Source: an uncultured Lysobacteraceae bacterium
GTDB lineage: Bacteria > Pseudomonadota > Gammaproteobacteria > Xanthomonadales > Xanthomonadaceae
Assembly (NCBI GenBank): GCA_946886995.1
Contig: CAMPJU010000029.1
Location: 1-10,213 of the forward strand
Length of the DNA stretch: 10,213 bases
Direction: 5' to 3'
In this document: piece after piece, positions 1 through 7,146 of the stretch
Layout: each line of letters begins with the position of its first letter
How positions within the stretch are numbered: the stretch's first letter is position 1
Translations under genes and position numbers: made by a program
Notes under the pieces: generated by a model
What the model was told of the DNA's origin: nothing
What the model saw: only the letters and a program-made list of their open reading frames with translations
Databases searched by the model: none

Positions 1-34
1 GCCGTCTTCTCGTGGCCGGCCACGAGAAGACGGC
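1..34. repeat. Perfect 34-bp palindrome with no spacer
   Basis: Bases 1-17 (gccgtcttctcgtggcc) are the exact reverse complement of bases 18-34. It starts at base 1 of the window and covers the beginning of the first coiled-coil repeat unit. The inner 12 bp (gtggccggccac) is what the codons for Val-Ala-Gly-His give. The outer 11 bp of the left arm read Arg-Leu-Leu, where other units have residues such as Ala-Glu-Ala. The left arm could be a fold-back artefact at a contig end or a genuine inverted repeat. Confidence 0.9.
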
Positions 35-2564
35 CGCCTGGGCGAAATCGCTCGATTTCGAGCTCGACACGCTGCGCAACCGGCATGCCGAGGCCGTCGC
101 CGGCCACGAGAAGACCGTGGCATGGGCGAAGTCGCTGGATGCCGAGCTCGTGGCGACGCGCGACCTCTATTCGGCGGCTTCGGCCGACCACGCCCGTGCC
201 GTGAAATGGGCGAAGTCGCTGGATGCCGAACTCACTACGCTGCGCGGGATGTTCGCGGAGGAGCAGGCACGCGCGACGCGACTGGCAGCGGACCTCGACG
301 ACGCGTGGGCCCACTTCGGTCGTGTATCGGCCGAACTGGACGTCCAGAATGCGCGGGTCATCGCGATCCACGCCGACCGCGAACGGCACGCCGCGGAACT
401 GGCCCGGCAGTACGAGCACGCCGCGGAGCTGCGCCGGGCAGTCGAGGAACGGGATCGCTACGCGGCTGCGCTGCGGAACCACATCACCGGGATCCGGCAA
501 TCCCGCGCCTGGCGCTTGTCCGCGCCTTTGCGGCACGGGATGGCGCGCCTGCGCGGCACCGAGGCGGAATCGCCTTTGCCGGCCGCGCCGCCGCGCCAGG
601 ACCTGCACCACCAGGGTTTCGAACTGGCCGATGTCCGCTTCGAGCCGGCCGAGGCGCCGCTCGTATCGGTCGTCGTGCCGACCTACGGCAACCTCGGGTA
701 CACCCTGGGGTGCCTTCGTTCCGTGCAACTGGCCGGCGCGGGGTTTCCGTTCGAAGTCCTCGTGCTCGAAGACGCGTCCGGCGACGCGGAGATCGCCGAG
801 CTCGCAGCGATACCGGGCCTGCGCTACCACGCCAACCCCCGGAACCTCGGCTTCATCCGGTCCTGCAACCAGGCGATCGGCCTGGCGCGTGGTGAGTACC
901 TGTGCTTCCTCAACAACGACACCGAAGTCCGGCCGGGTTGGCTGGATGCGCTCGTCGAGGTGTTCCGGATGCATGGCGACGCGGGCGTGGCCGGTGCGAA
1001 GCTCGTGTATCCGGATGGCCGGTTGCAGGAAGCCGGTGGCATCGTGTGGCGGGACGCGTCGGCCTGGAACTACGGCCGCCTCGGCGACCCTGCGGCCTCT
1101 GAGTTCAACTACGTGCGGCGGGCCGATTACGTGTCCGGCGCGGCGCTGATGGTGCCGCGACAGCTTTTCGCGGACCTGGGCGGCTTCGACGAACAGTACG
1201 CGCCCGCTTACTGCGAGGATTCCGACCTGGCCTTCAAGCTCCGGGAGCGCGGGTTGCAGGCCTACTACACGCCGTTCGCGGAAGTCGTGCACCACGAGGG
1301 CATTTCGCACGGCACCGACACCGGGAGCGGCATCAAGGCGTACCAGGTCGCCAACCAGGCGAAGTTCCGCGAACGATGGGGCGCCGTGCTCGCGAGCCAT
1401 TATCCGAACGGCGAGCATGTCGCGCGCGCGCGCGACCGTGCCTGGGACAGGCCGGTGGTGCTGGTGGTGGACCACTACGTGCCGCAACCCGACCGCGACG
1501 CCGGATCGCGCACGATGTTCGCGTTCCTGCAGCGCCTGGTCGAGGCCGGGTGCGTGGTGAAGTTCTGGCCCGACAACCTCCACTTCGACCCCGACTACGC
1601 GCCGCGCCTCCAGGCGCTCGGCGTGGAGGTCTACCACGGCACGCGCTGGCTGGGCGGCCTGGCCGCGCTCGCGGACGAAGGGGTCGAGATCGATGCGATC
1701 CTGCTGTCGCGACCCGACGTGGCGGGCAAGTTCCTCGAGCCGGCGCGCAAGGCGTTCCCCGGTGCGCGGGTCGCCTACTACGGACATGACCTGCATTTCA
1801 GGCGCGTGCGCCAGGAGGCGGAGGTGCTGGACCAGCCGAACCTGCTGCCGCACGCCGAGAAGCTCGAGGCACTCGAGCGGGACATCTGGCGCCGATCCGA
1901 CGTCGTCCTCTACCCGTCGCGGGACGAGGCCGACGTGGTCACCGCCCTCGAGCCATCCGTCGACGCTCGCCCGATCCTCCCGTATGCCTACGACCATTTC
2001 GGGACGGGGCTCGAGCCTGGCGACCGGGACGGCATCCTGTTCGTCGCGGGATTCGCCCATCCGCCCAACATCGACGCCGCCGAATGGCTGGTCTACGACA
2101 TCCTGCCGAAGGTGCGGGAACAGGTTCCCGGCGCGCGCCTGTCGCTCGTCGGTGCGAATCCGACCGAGCGCGTGCTGGAGATGGCCGGCGAAGGCGTGGA
2201 GGTCACCGGGTTCGTCAGCGACGCCGAACTCGCCCGGCGGTATCGGCAGGCGCGCGTCGCCGTGGTCCCCCTGCGGTTCGGCGCCGGCGTGAAAAGCAAG
2301 GTCGTCGAGGCGTTGCAACAGGGGCTGCCGCTGGTGACGACGCCCGTGGGTGCGCAAGGCCTGGAAGGCGTGGAGTCGGTCTGCGACGTGGAGGCGACCG
2401 TGGATGCGATCGCGTCCGCCGTCGTGGCGCTCCTGAAGGACGGGACGCACTGGCGCGGGCGGTCGGACGCGGGTGCGAGGTTCGCGGAGCAGCGGTTCTC
2501 GCGCGAGGCGATGGCCGCGACGCTGCTGTCGGCGCTGGGCGTGCGGCCCGAGGCCCGGCCGTGA
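3..2564 (+). CDS. Bifunctional GT2-GT4 glycosyltransferase with N-terminal coiled coil (5' partial)
   Basis: This is probably a cytoplasmic, membrane-associated enzyme that adds one or two sugars during polysaccharide assembly. The frame is open to the left edge. A GTG at 12 could be called as a start, but it lies inside a repeat unit, so I treat the gene as 5' partial. Residues are numbered from that GTG. Residues 1-155 are charged, Ala/Glu/Arg-rich coiled coil with 28-residue repeats. A linker with [11 protein letters not shown] (164-174) resembles linkers seen in other coiled-coil glycosyltransferases. A GT2 domain spans about 216-455: [10 protein letters not shown] start, [13 protein letters not shown], metal-binding FLNNDTEV (299-306) and acceptor-side CEDSD (401-405). 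A GT4-like domain spans about 480-840: [16 protein letters not shown] (677-692), and [12 protein letters not shown] with [12 protein letters not shown] (757-783). Sugar and acceptor are not deducible; heptose is possible from the neighbours. The stop overlaps hddA by 4 bp. Confidence 0.9.
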   Translation, partial: RLLVAGHEKTAAWAKSLDFELDTLRNRHAEAVAGHEKTVAWAKSLDAELVATRDLYSAASADHARAVKWAKSLDAELTTLRGMFAEEQARATRLAADLDDAWAHFGRVSAELDVQNARVIAIHADRERHAAELARQYEHAAELRRAVEERDRYAAALRNHITGIRQSRAWRLSAPLRHGMARLRGTEAESPLPAAPPRQDLHHQGFELADVRFEPAEAPLVSVVVPTYGNLGYTLGCLRSVQLAGAGFPFEVLVLEDASGDAEIAELAAIPGLRYHANPRNLGFIRSCNQAIGLARGEYLCFLNNDTEVRPGWLDALVEVFRMHGDAGVAGAKLVYPDGRLQEAGGIVWRDASAWNYGRLGDPAASEFNYVRRADYVSGAALMVPRQLFADLGGFDEQYAPAYCEDSDLAFKLRERGLQAYYTPFAEVVHHEGISHGTDTGSGIKAYQVANQAKFRERWGAVLASHYPNGEHVARARDRAWDRPVVLVVDHYVPQPDRDAGSRTMFAFLQRLVEAGCVVKFWPDNLHFDPDYAPRLQALGVEVYHGTRWLGGLAALADEGVEIDAILLSRPDVAGKFLEPARKAFPGARVAYYGHDLHFRRVRQEAEVLDQPNLLPHAEKLEALERDIWRRSDVVLYPSRDEADVVTALEPSVDARPILPYAYDHFGTGLEPGDRDGILFVAGFAHPPNIDAAEWLVYDILPKVREQVPGARLSLVGANPTERVLEMAGEGVEVTGFVSDAELARRYRQARVAVVPLRFGAGVKSKVVEALQQGLPLVTTPVGAQGLEGVESVCDVEATVDAIASAVVALLKDGTHWRGRSDAGARFAEQRFSREAMAATLLSALGVRPEARP
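15..266 (+). repeat. Three tandem 84-bp units encoding a 28-residue coiled-coil repeat
   Basis: Units lie at 15-98, 99-182 and 183-266. The consensus core is AGHEKTxAWAKSLDxEL, and the WAKSLD tryptophan recurs at residues 10, 38 and 66, exactly 28 residues (four heptads) apart. A 24-base stretch is identical at 122-145 and 206-229. Unit 3 is degenerate at its start (ADHARAVKW), and the pattern fades after it. Since unit 1 begins at the window edge, more copies may lie upstream. Confidence 0.85.
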
Positions 2565-3589
2565 TCGTCCGCGCCCGCGCGCCACTGCGCCTCGGCCTCG
2601 CGGGGGGCGGGACGGACGTGGCGCCCTACTGCGACCAGCATGGCGGGTTCGTGATGAACGCCGCCATCGACAAGTACGCCTACGTCACCGTGGATGCCTC
2701 GCCCAGCGGCATGGTGGAACTGCACGCGCTAGACCGCGACGCCAGCGGTCAATGGACCCCCGGGGAGCTGGACGGGGCGGGTCCGGAGCTGCAGTTGCTG
2801 GCAGGGACATACCTGCGCGTCGTGCGGGACTTCATGGACGGCAGGCAGGCGCCGCTGCGGATCCGGACGTTCTCCGATGCGCCGCCGGGTTCCGGCCTCG
2901 GGTCATCGTCGACCCTCGTGGTGGCGCTGGTCACGGCGCTGGCCGAGTATTTCATGCTCGCGCTCGGCGAATACGAGGTCGCGCGGCTGGCGTGGGAGAT
3001 CGAGCGCCGCGACCTTGCCCTGGCAGGCGGCAAGCAGGACCAGTACGCGGCGGCATTCGGCGGCTTCAACTTCATGGAGTTCCATGCCGACAACCGGGTC
3101 ATCGTCAACCCGTTGCGGATGAAGGATTGGGTCCTGGCCGAACTGGAGTCATCGCTGCTGCTGTACTTCACCGGGGTCTCGCGCGAGTCGGCGCGAATCA
3201 TCGACGAGCAGTCGCGCAACGCTGCCGCGGGCAATGCCGCATCGGTCGACGCGATGCATCGGTTGAAGGCGGAGGCGGTGCAGATGAAGGAAGCACTCCT
3301 GCGGGGCGACATGGGTCGCTTTGCGCGGACGATGCAGGCCGGATGGGAAGCCAAGAAGCGCATGGCGGCCAGCATCACCAATCCGGTGATCGATGCCGTG
3401 GAGCAGGTCGCCACCGCCAACGGTGCCCTGGCGACGAAGGTGTCCGGTGCGGGCGGCGGCGGCTTCATGATGTTCGTCTGCGACCCGGTCGACCGCGTCG
3501 CGCTATCGCGCGCGCTGCAGGCCCAGGGCGGCACGCTGCTCGATTTCCATTTCAATCCGCAGGGCGCCGTCGCCTGGAGGACACCATGA
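2561..3589 (+). CDS. hddA: D-glycero-alpha-D-manno-heptose-7-phosphate kinase (GHMP family)
   Basis: It phosphorylates D-glycero-alpha-D-manno-heptose 7-phosphate at C1 with ATP to give the 1,7-bisphosphate, the second step of GDP-heptose synthesis in the cytoplasm. The product is 342 residues, normal for the family. The N-terminal [18 protein letters not shown] matches the HddA-type GHMP start. The ATP-binding loop [10 protein letters not shown] is at residues 108-117, and the C-terminal GHMP motif [12 protein letters not shown] starts at 293. I chose the GTG at 2561: it overlaps the previous stop (GTGA), has GAGG at 2550-2553 seven bases upstream, and puts the conserved [12 protein letters not shown] at the very N-terminus. 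The same frame is open further upstream, but that sequence is out-of-frame GT4 coding. Without its neighbours it could be another sugar kinase of the family. Adjacent gmhA, hddC and gmhB make the heptose assignment strong. Confidence 0.9.
   Translation: MIVRARAPLRLGLAGGGTDVAPYCDQHGGFVMNAAIDKYAYVTVDASPSGMVELHALDRDASGQWTPGELDGAGPELQLLAGTYLRVVRDFMDGRQAPLRIRTFSDAPPGSGLGSSSTLVVALVTALAEYFMLALGEYEVARLAWEIERRDLALAGGKQDQYAAAFGGFNFMEFHADNRVIVNPLRMKDWVLAELESSLLLYFTGVSRESARIIDEQSRNAAAGNAASVDAMHRLKAEAVQMKEALLRGDMGRFARTMQAGWEAKKRMAASITNPVIDAVEQVATANGALATKVSGAGGGGFMMFVCDPVDRVALSRALQAQGGTLLDFHFNPQGAVAWRTP
3575..3580 (+). promoter_or_regulatory. Ribosome binding site for gmhA
   Basis: TGGAGG lies five bases before the ATG at 3586, inside the 3' end of hddA. 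It decides the gmhA start within a frame that is open far upstream. With the ATGA stop/start overlap, it suggests coupled translation with hddA. Confidence 0.7.
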
Positions 3590-4191
3590 ACGACGCATCT
3601 TCGAAGGAAGCCATTGCCAGCGAATTCCGCAAGGCGCTCGAAAACTTCAACACGATGGCCGCGGACTCCTCGTTGCCCGACACGATCCTCGAGGCGGTGG
3701 ACACCTGCGTCGAAGCGCTGCAGGCCGGCGGGCGCCTGCTGTTCGCCGGCAACGGCGGCAGCGCCGCCGATGCGCAGCACTGGGCCGGTGAACTGGTCAG
3801 CCGCTTCTATTACGACCGGCCCGGCCTCGCGGCCATCGCGCTGACGACGGACAGCAGCATCCTGACGGCGATCGGAAACGACTACGGCTATGACTACGTG
3901 TTCGCCCGCCAGGTCGAGGCACTGGGACAGGCCGGCGACGTGCTGCTCGCGATCTCCACCTCCGGCAACTCGCCGAACATCCTGCGTGCCGCCGATGCCG
4001 CGCGCGAGCGCGGGATGCGCGTGGTGGGCTTCACCGGAAAGGCCGGAGGCGCGCTCGCCGCGAAGTGCGACACCTGCTTCAAGGTGCCTTCCACGGAGAC
4101 GCCGCGGATCCAGGAAGGCCACGAATTCCTCGGCCACATGGTCTGCGCACTGGTCGAAGCGCGCATGCATCCCCGGCAAGATGGCGGCTGA
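3586..4191 (+). CDS. gmhA: Phosphoheptose isomerase (sedoheptulose 7-phosphate isomerase)
   Basis: It converts sedoheptulose 7-phosphate to D-glycero-D-manno-heptose 7-phosphate, the entry step to both ADP- and GDP-heptose. It is a cytoplasmic SIS-domain enzyme, normally a tetramer. The product is 201 residues, usual for GmhA. The phosphosugar loop FAGNGGSAADAQHWAGEL (53-70) holds His65 and Glu69, in the positions of the conserved metal/active-site residues of E. coli GmhA. The second SIS motif AISTSGNSPNIL follows in mid-protein. The C-terminal TPRIQEGHEFLGH carries Gln176 and His179, matching the conserved QxxxH signature. The start overlaps the hddA stop (ATGA). The 3' end overlaps hddC by 11 bp. 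As a second copy, possibly dedicated to this pathway, it would supply substrate to HddA; whether a housekeeping gmhA exists elsewhere cannot be seen here. Confidence 0.95.
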   Translation: MNDASSKEAIASEFRKALENFNTMAADSSLPDTILEAVDTCVEALQAGGRLLFAGNGGSAADAQHWAGELVSRFYYDRPGLAAIALTTDSSILTAIGNDYGYDYVFARQVEALGQAGDVLLAISTSGNSPNILRAADAARERGMRVVGFTGKAGGALAAKCDTCFKVPSTETPRIQEGHEFLGHMVCALVEARMHPRQDGG

Positions 4192-4885
4192 CCAGGCCAT
4201 CGTCCTGGCCGGGGGCCTGGGGACCAGGCTGCGCAGCGTGGTGGCCGACCTGCCCAAGGCGCTGGCGCCCGTCGCCGGGCGTCCGTTCCTCGCATGGCTG
4301 CTCGATGCGCTGGAGGCCGGGGGCGTGCGGCACGTCGTGCTGGCGACCGGCTACATGGCGGCCGCGGTCGAGCGATTCGCCGGCCCGCGATGGGGCGCGA
4401 TGGCGGTCGACTACTCCCGCGAAGACCAGCCACTGGGCACGGGCGGCGCGGTGCGGCTGGCCGCGGGCCGGCTCGCGCCGGGCGAGGGCGTGCACGTCGT
4501 CAACGGCGACACTTTCCTGCGGTACGCACCGCAAGCGTTGCAGGCCGCCACGGAGGCCGCCGGGGCGGATGCCGGGGTGGCCCTGGCGCAGGTCGACGAC
4601 GTGTCCCGATACGGGTCGGTCGCCATCGCCGGCGACCGGATCGAGGCATTCCGGGAAAAGCAGGGGACCGGTGGCGGGTTCATCAATGCCGGTTGCTACT
4701 ACCTCACGCCACGCGCGCTCGCGGCGCTGCCGGACAGGGAAAACTTCTCGCTGGAGCGTGACGTGCTCGAACCGATGGCCCGATCCGGCGCCCTGGCGGC
4801 CTTCACCCGGACCAGCGGATTCATCGACATCGGCGTCCCGGAGGATTTCCATCGCGCGCAGGCGTTGTTCGGCGCGGCGCCATGA
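4181..4885 (+). CDS. hddC: D-glycero-alpha-D-manno-heptose 1-phosphate guanylyltransferase
   Basis: It transfers GMP from GTP to D-glycero-alpha-D-manno-heptose 1-phosphate, releasing pyrophosphate and forming GDP-heptose, the last step of the pathway. The product is 234 residues, a short NTP-transferase with no C-terminal extension, as in HddC. Nucleotide-binding signature AIVLAGGLGTRLRSVV (6-21) is followed by DLPKALAPVAGRPF with Lys26. Further motifs are the metal-site NGD (108-110), FINAGCYY (167-174), FSLERDVLEPM with Glu192, and FIDIGVPEDF (214-223). The ATG at 4181 lies inside the end of gmhA, and it is the only start that keeps the AGGLGTR motif near the N-terminus. No strong ribosome site is visible, so coupling to gmhA is likely. 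The protein shape alone would also fit other sugar-1-phosphate nucleotidyltransferases. The motif set and neighbours point to HddC. Confidence 0.9.
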   Translation: MAADQAIVLAGGLGTRLRSVVADLPKALAPVAGRPFLAWLLDALEAGGVRHVVLATGYMAAAVERFAGPRWGAMAVDYSREDQPLGTGGAVRLAAGRLAPGEGVHVVNGDTFLRYAPQALQAATEAAGADAGVALAQVDDVSRYGSVAIAGDRIEAFREKQGTGGGFINAGCYYLTPRALAALPDRENFSLERDVLEPMARSGALAAFTRTSGFIDIGVPEDFHRAQALFGAAP

Positions 4886-5463
4886 CCCTCGCCGCACGCT
4901 ACCTCGACCCCGTCGCGGCGCAGGCACTCGCTGCTGGCGCCCCGCGGCCGGCGCTGTTCCTGGACCGCGACGGCGTGGTCAACGTCAACCACGGCTACGT
5001 GCACGCGCAGGATCAGGTCGAATGGATTGAAGGCATTTTCGAACTCGCGCGGGAAGCGCGGGACGCCGGCCTCTCGCTGGTGGTGGCGACCAACCAGGCA
5101 GGGATCGCGCGCGGCTACTACGACGAGGCGACCTTCCTCGCGTTCACCGGCTGGATGCACGAGCGGTTCCGCGACGCCGGCGCTCCCTTGCTCGCGACCT
5201 ATTACTGCCCGCATCACCCCACCGCCGGCATCGACGACCTGCGCCGCGCCTGCAGCTGCCGCAAGCCGGCGCCGGGCATGTTGTTGGCTGCGGCCGATGA
5301 CCTGGGGCTGGACCTCGGCGCGTCGTGCCTGGTCGGGGACGCCGGATCCGACCTGGAGGCCGCCGCCGCAGCGGGGGTCGGCCGGGCGTACCTGTTCGGT
5401 GGCGGACGCCTGCCGCCGCTCGACACCTTGCTGGCGGGCTCCGGTCGCCCGCGCACCCTGTAA
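4882..5463 (+). CDS. gmhB: D-glycero-D-manno-heptose 1,7-bisphosphate 7-phosphatase (HAD family)
   Basis: It removes the C7 phosphate from heptose 1,7-bisphosphate, giving the 1-phosphate used by HddC. It is a cytoplasmic HAD-family histidinol-phosphatase-like enzyme of 193 residues. The nucleophile motif LFLDRDGVVN has Asp28 and Asp30. ATNQAG is motif II. The zinc loop CPHHP...CSCRKP has Cys109, His111, Cys124 and Cys126, matching the GmhB zinc site. VGDAGSD (151-157) gives the acidic metal residues. The N-terminus carries about 20 residues before the first beta strand, more than in E. coli GmhB. I kept the ATG at 4882 because it overlaps the hddC stop as ATGA. GmhB enzymes differ in preference for alpha or beta anomers. 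An alpha preference is expected from the context but is not readable from the sequence. Confidence 0.93.
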   Translation: MTLAARYLDPVAAQALAAGAPRPALFLDRDGVVNVNHGYVHAQDQVEWIEGIFELAREARDAGLSLVVATNQAGIARGYYDEATFLAFTGWMHERFRDAGAPLLATYYCPHHPTAGIDDLRRACSCRKPAPGMLLAAADDLGLDLGASCLVGDAGSDLEAAAAAGVGRAYLFGGGRLPPLDTLLAGSGRPRTL

Positions 5464-5490
5464 CCTGCACGTCCGACCACGGAACCAAGC

Positions 5491-6252
5491 ATGTTCTTCA
5501 AGCCCCGCGAACCGCGCGCAGCCACCAAGGGCGTCGACGAAATCGTCGCCTGGTTCAACCGTCCCCGCGAGCCACGACTCGACGCCGGACGCGCGCTGGA
5601 GTTGTACAACACGTTGCTGCCCCGCGTGTCCTTCCTGAAGATGCTTCCGCCTGCGGCGAGGGTGGCGGACATCGGCGCGGGCGACGGGTCGTTGTCGGTG
5701 TTCCGCCGCTGGCCCGCGCCGGAGCGGCCGGACCTGCGCATGCATGCGTACTCGATCGAGAAGGCCCCGTTGTTCGAAGAGTACGAGGGATACGAGGTCA
5801 GCGACTGGAACCTGGCGCCGCCCGGGTTCGCCGGCCTGTCGTTCGACGCCCTGGTCTGTGCCCACTTCATCGAGCACATCGCCAAGCCGGCCTCGCTGGC
5901 CGCATGGGCGGGCGAACACCTCAAGCCGGGAGGTCGTGCCTACATCGAGTGGCCATCGCCCCTGTCGCTCGACCTGCCGCCGCGCACGGTCCTGGAGGCG
6001 GCGGGCGTCCCGCTCGTGATCTCCCGCTTCGACGACGACCGCACGCACCGGCGCCTGCCCGATCGCGATGCGATGATCCGGGCGCTGCGCCGCAACGGGT
6101 TCCGCATCGAAGTCGCCGGCATCATCCGGCTGCCGTGGCTGGAAGAGGAGCTGCTGGCCCACTTCCGCGATGCAGAGGACGGATTTCCCCGGCAAGCTGC
6201 GTTCTGGTCGTACACCGGGTGGTCGCAGTACATCATCGCCGAGCGCGCCTGA
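5491..6252 (+). CDS. Class I SAM-dependent methyltransferase (Methyltransf_11-like)
   Basis: This is probably a cytoplasmic methyltransferase acting on a sugar of the glycan made by this cluster; the true substrate is unknown. The product is 253 residues. Motif I RVADIGAGDGSLSV (57-70) is the SAM-binding glycine loop. FDALVCAHFIEHI and the following LKPGGRAYIEWPSP match the EH and LKPGG motifs of the Methyltransf_11 group. The C-terminal part holds a charged segment (SRFDDDRTHRRLPDRD), perhaps acceptor-binding, and ends in a beta-strand-like SQYIIAERA. No membrane segment is visible. It lies 27 bp after gmhB with only a weak ribosome site, so readthrough from the heptose genes is likely. An O-methyltransferase for heptose is attractive by position, but N-methylation or lipid methylation cannot be excluded. 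Confidence 0.85.
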   Translation: MFFKPREPRAATKGVDEIVAWFNRPREPRLDAGRALELYNTLLPRVSFLKMLPPAARVADIGAGDGSLSVFRRWPAPERPDLRMHAYSIEKAPLFEEYEGYEVSDWNLAPPGFAGLSFDALVCAHFIEHIAKPASLAAWAGEHLKPGGRAYIEWPSPLSLDLPPRTVLEAAGVPLVISRFDDDRTHRRLPDRDAMIRALRRNGFRIEVAGIIRLPWLEEELLAHFRDAEDGFPRQAAFWSYTGWSQYIIAERA

Positions 6253-6272
6253 CGCGCGTCGGCTGCACCGAG

Positions 6273-6279
6273 AAAGGAG
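6273..6279 (+). promoter_or_regulatory. Ribosome binding site supporting a TTG start
   Basis: AAAGGAG ends eight bases before the TTG at 6288. It is one of the clearest Shine-Dalgarno sequences in the window and decides the start of the TylF-like gene, whose frame is open for hundreds of bases upstream and has no nearby ATG. Confidence 0.75.
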
Positions 6280-6287
6280 CGCGAACC

Positions 6288-7067
6288 TTGTCCAATCCCC
6301 CACGGAAGGCCCTGCTGGCCGAAATCGAAAGCGAATCCAGGCGACCCTGGCAACTCGACCGCGGTCGCGCCATCCGGCTTGGCCACCTGCGCGGCTGGGG
6401 CCTCGAATACGGTCCGCTGGAAGAAGAAATCGCCAGCCAGCCCGAGTACGTCGAAGCGCTGGCGCTCGCGCATACGCGCGGTTCGCTGCTCAAGCCCGCC
6501 AAGCTGATGAACCTGTACATGCTGCTGCGGTTCGGCCTGCCGGAGCTCGAAGCCGGCGACATCTTCGAGTTCGGCAGCTACAAGGGCGGGTCGGCCATCT
6601 TCATGGGCTCGCTCCTGCGCAGCTTCGGCTCGTCGGGGCGGGTGTTCGCGCTGGATACCTACGCCGGAATGCCGCAGACCGATGCGGTGCGCGACCTGCA
6701 TCGCAAGGGCGACTTCGTCGACACCGACGTCGAGGACTTCCAGCGGACGATCGACGCCGCCGGGCTGGCCGATCACGTGGTACCGGTCAAGGGCGTCTTC
6801 ACCGACACGTTCCCCGGGCTGGTCGAGGGTGGCCGGCGGATCGCGCTGGCGCACATCGACTGCGACATCTACGAGGGCGTGAAGTACGGCATCGAGGCGT
6901 CGCGGCCGCACATGGTGCGGGACGGATACTTCGTCTTCGACGACCCGCTCCATGGCTCGTGCCTCGGCGCCATGCAGGCGATCGAGGAGACGCTGCTCCA
7001 CGGCGACGGACTGTTCGCGGAGCAGATGTTCCCGCATCCCGTCTATCGCTACCCGCCCGTGGAATGA
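6288..7067 (+). CDS. TylF/macrocin-O-methyltransferase-like SAM methyltransferase
   Basis: This is a predicted metal-dependent sugar O-methyltransferase. The product is 259 residues from the TTG at 6288, chosen for the ribosome site just upstream; the first in-frame ATG would cut about 70 residues. SAM-site FEFGSYKGGSAIFMGSLL (93-110) and ALDTYAGMP (121-129) match the TylF family, including the Asp that usually contacts the SAM ribose. HIDCDIYEGVKYGIE (189-203), with Asp191 and Asp193, and FDDP (217-220) match the family's metal-binding acidic residues. The N-terminal 70 residues are charged and precede a predicted helical lid. Known relatives methylate hydroxyls of deoxysugars in antibiotics. 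Homologues are also common in polysaccharide loci, so a sugar hydroxyl in the exported glycan is the likely target. It begins 35 bp after the preceding methyltransferase, to which it is unrelated in sequence. Confidence 0.85.
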   Translation: MSNPPRKALLAEIESESRRPWQLDRGRAIRLGHLRGWGLEYGPLEEEIASQPEYVEALALAHTRGSLLKPAKLMNLYMLLRFGLPELEAGDIFEFGSYKGGSAIFMGSLLRSFGSSGRVFALDTYAGMPQTDAVRDLHRKGDFVDTDVEDFQRTIDAAGLADHVVPVKGVFTDTFPGLVEGGRRIALAHIDCDIYEGVKYGIEASRPHMVRDGYFVFDDPLHGSCLGAMQAIEETLLHGDGLFAEQMFPHPVYRYPPVE

Positions 7068-7087
7068 CCACTGCGTTTCACACTGCC

Positions 7088-7112
7088 GCGAGTCCCGCAC
7101 CGGGATCCTCGC
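7088..7112 (+). terminator. Imperfect hairpin in the intergenic gap; possible weak terminator or processing site
   Basis: GCGAG-TCCCG pairs with CGGGA-CTCGC across a CAC loop, with a two-base TC bulge in the 3' arm, giving ten GC-rich pairs. It sits in the 79-bp gap between the TylF-like gene and the lipoprotein gene, the longest gap in the window. A pyrimidine-rich tract follows, but no run of T, so intrinsic termination is doubtful. It might attenuate or stabilise the transcript. Short stems of this kind also occur by chance at this G+C content. Confidence 0.3.
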
Positions 7113-7134
7113 CTCCCTTCCCAGGTTTCCCGAC

Positions 7135-7139
7135 GAGGT
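7135..7139 (+). promoter_or_regulatory. Ribosome binding site for the lipoprotein gene
   Basis: GAGGT lies seven bases before the ATG at 7147. It supports this start over in-frame codons further upstream, and it places the signal peptide at the N-terminus as expected. Confidence 0.65.
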
Positions 7140-7146
7140 CCACCCC

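Noticed and set aside
1421..1434. Run of seven CG dinucleotides inside the glycosyltransferase, in the linker between its two domains
   Set aside because: Slippage here would remove the GT4 domain, so phase variation was considered. The run is short, encodes ordinary Ala-Arg codons, and is likely to occur by chance in such GC-rich coding DNA.
2084..2560. Upstream extension of the hddA frame by 159 codons
   Set aside because: The extension is Arg/Gly/Ala-rich nonsense overlapping the GT4 coding region. The family start motif begins right after the GTG at 2561.
5325..6287. Upstream extension of the TylF-like frame
   Set aside because: It overlaps gmhB and the first methyltransferase out of frame and has low-complexity composition. 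The AAAGGAG site marks the TTG at 6288 as the start.
2749..6303. Long minus-strand open frames at 2749-4257 and 4699-6303
   Set aside because: They oppose well-supported heptose and methyltransferase genes, have skewed amino-acid composition and no family signature, so they are codon-bias shadows.
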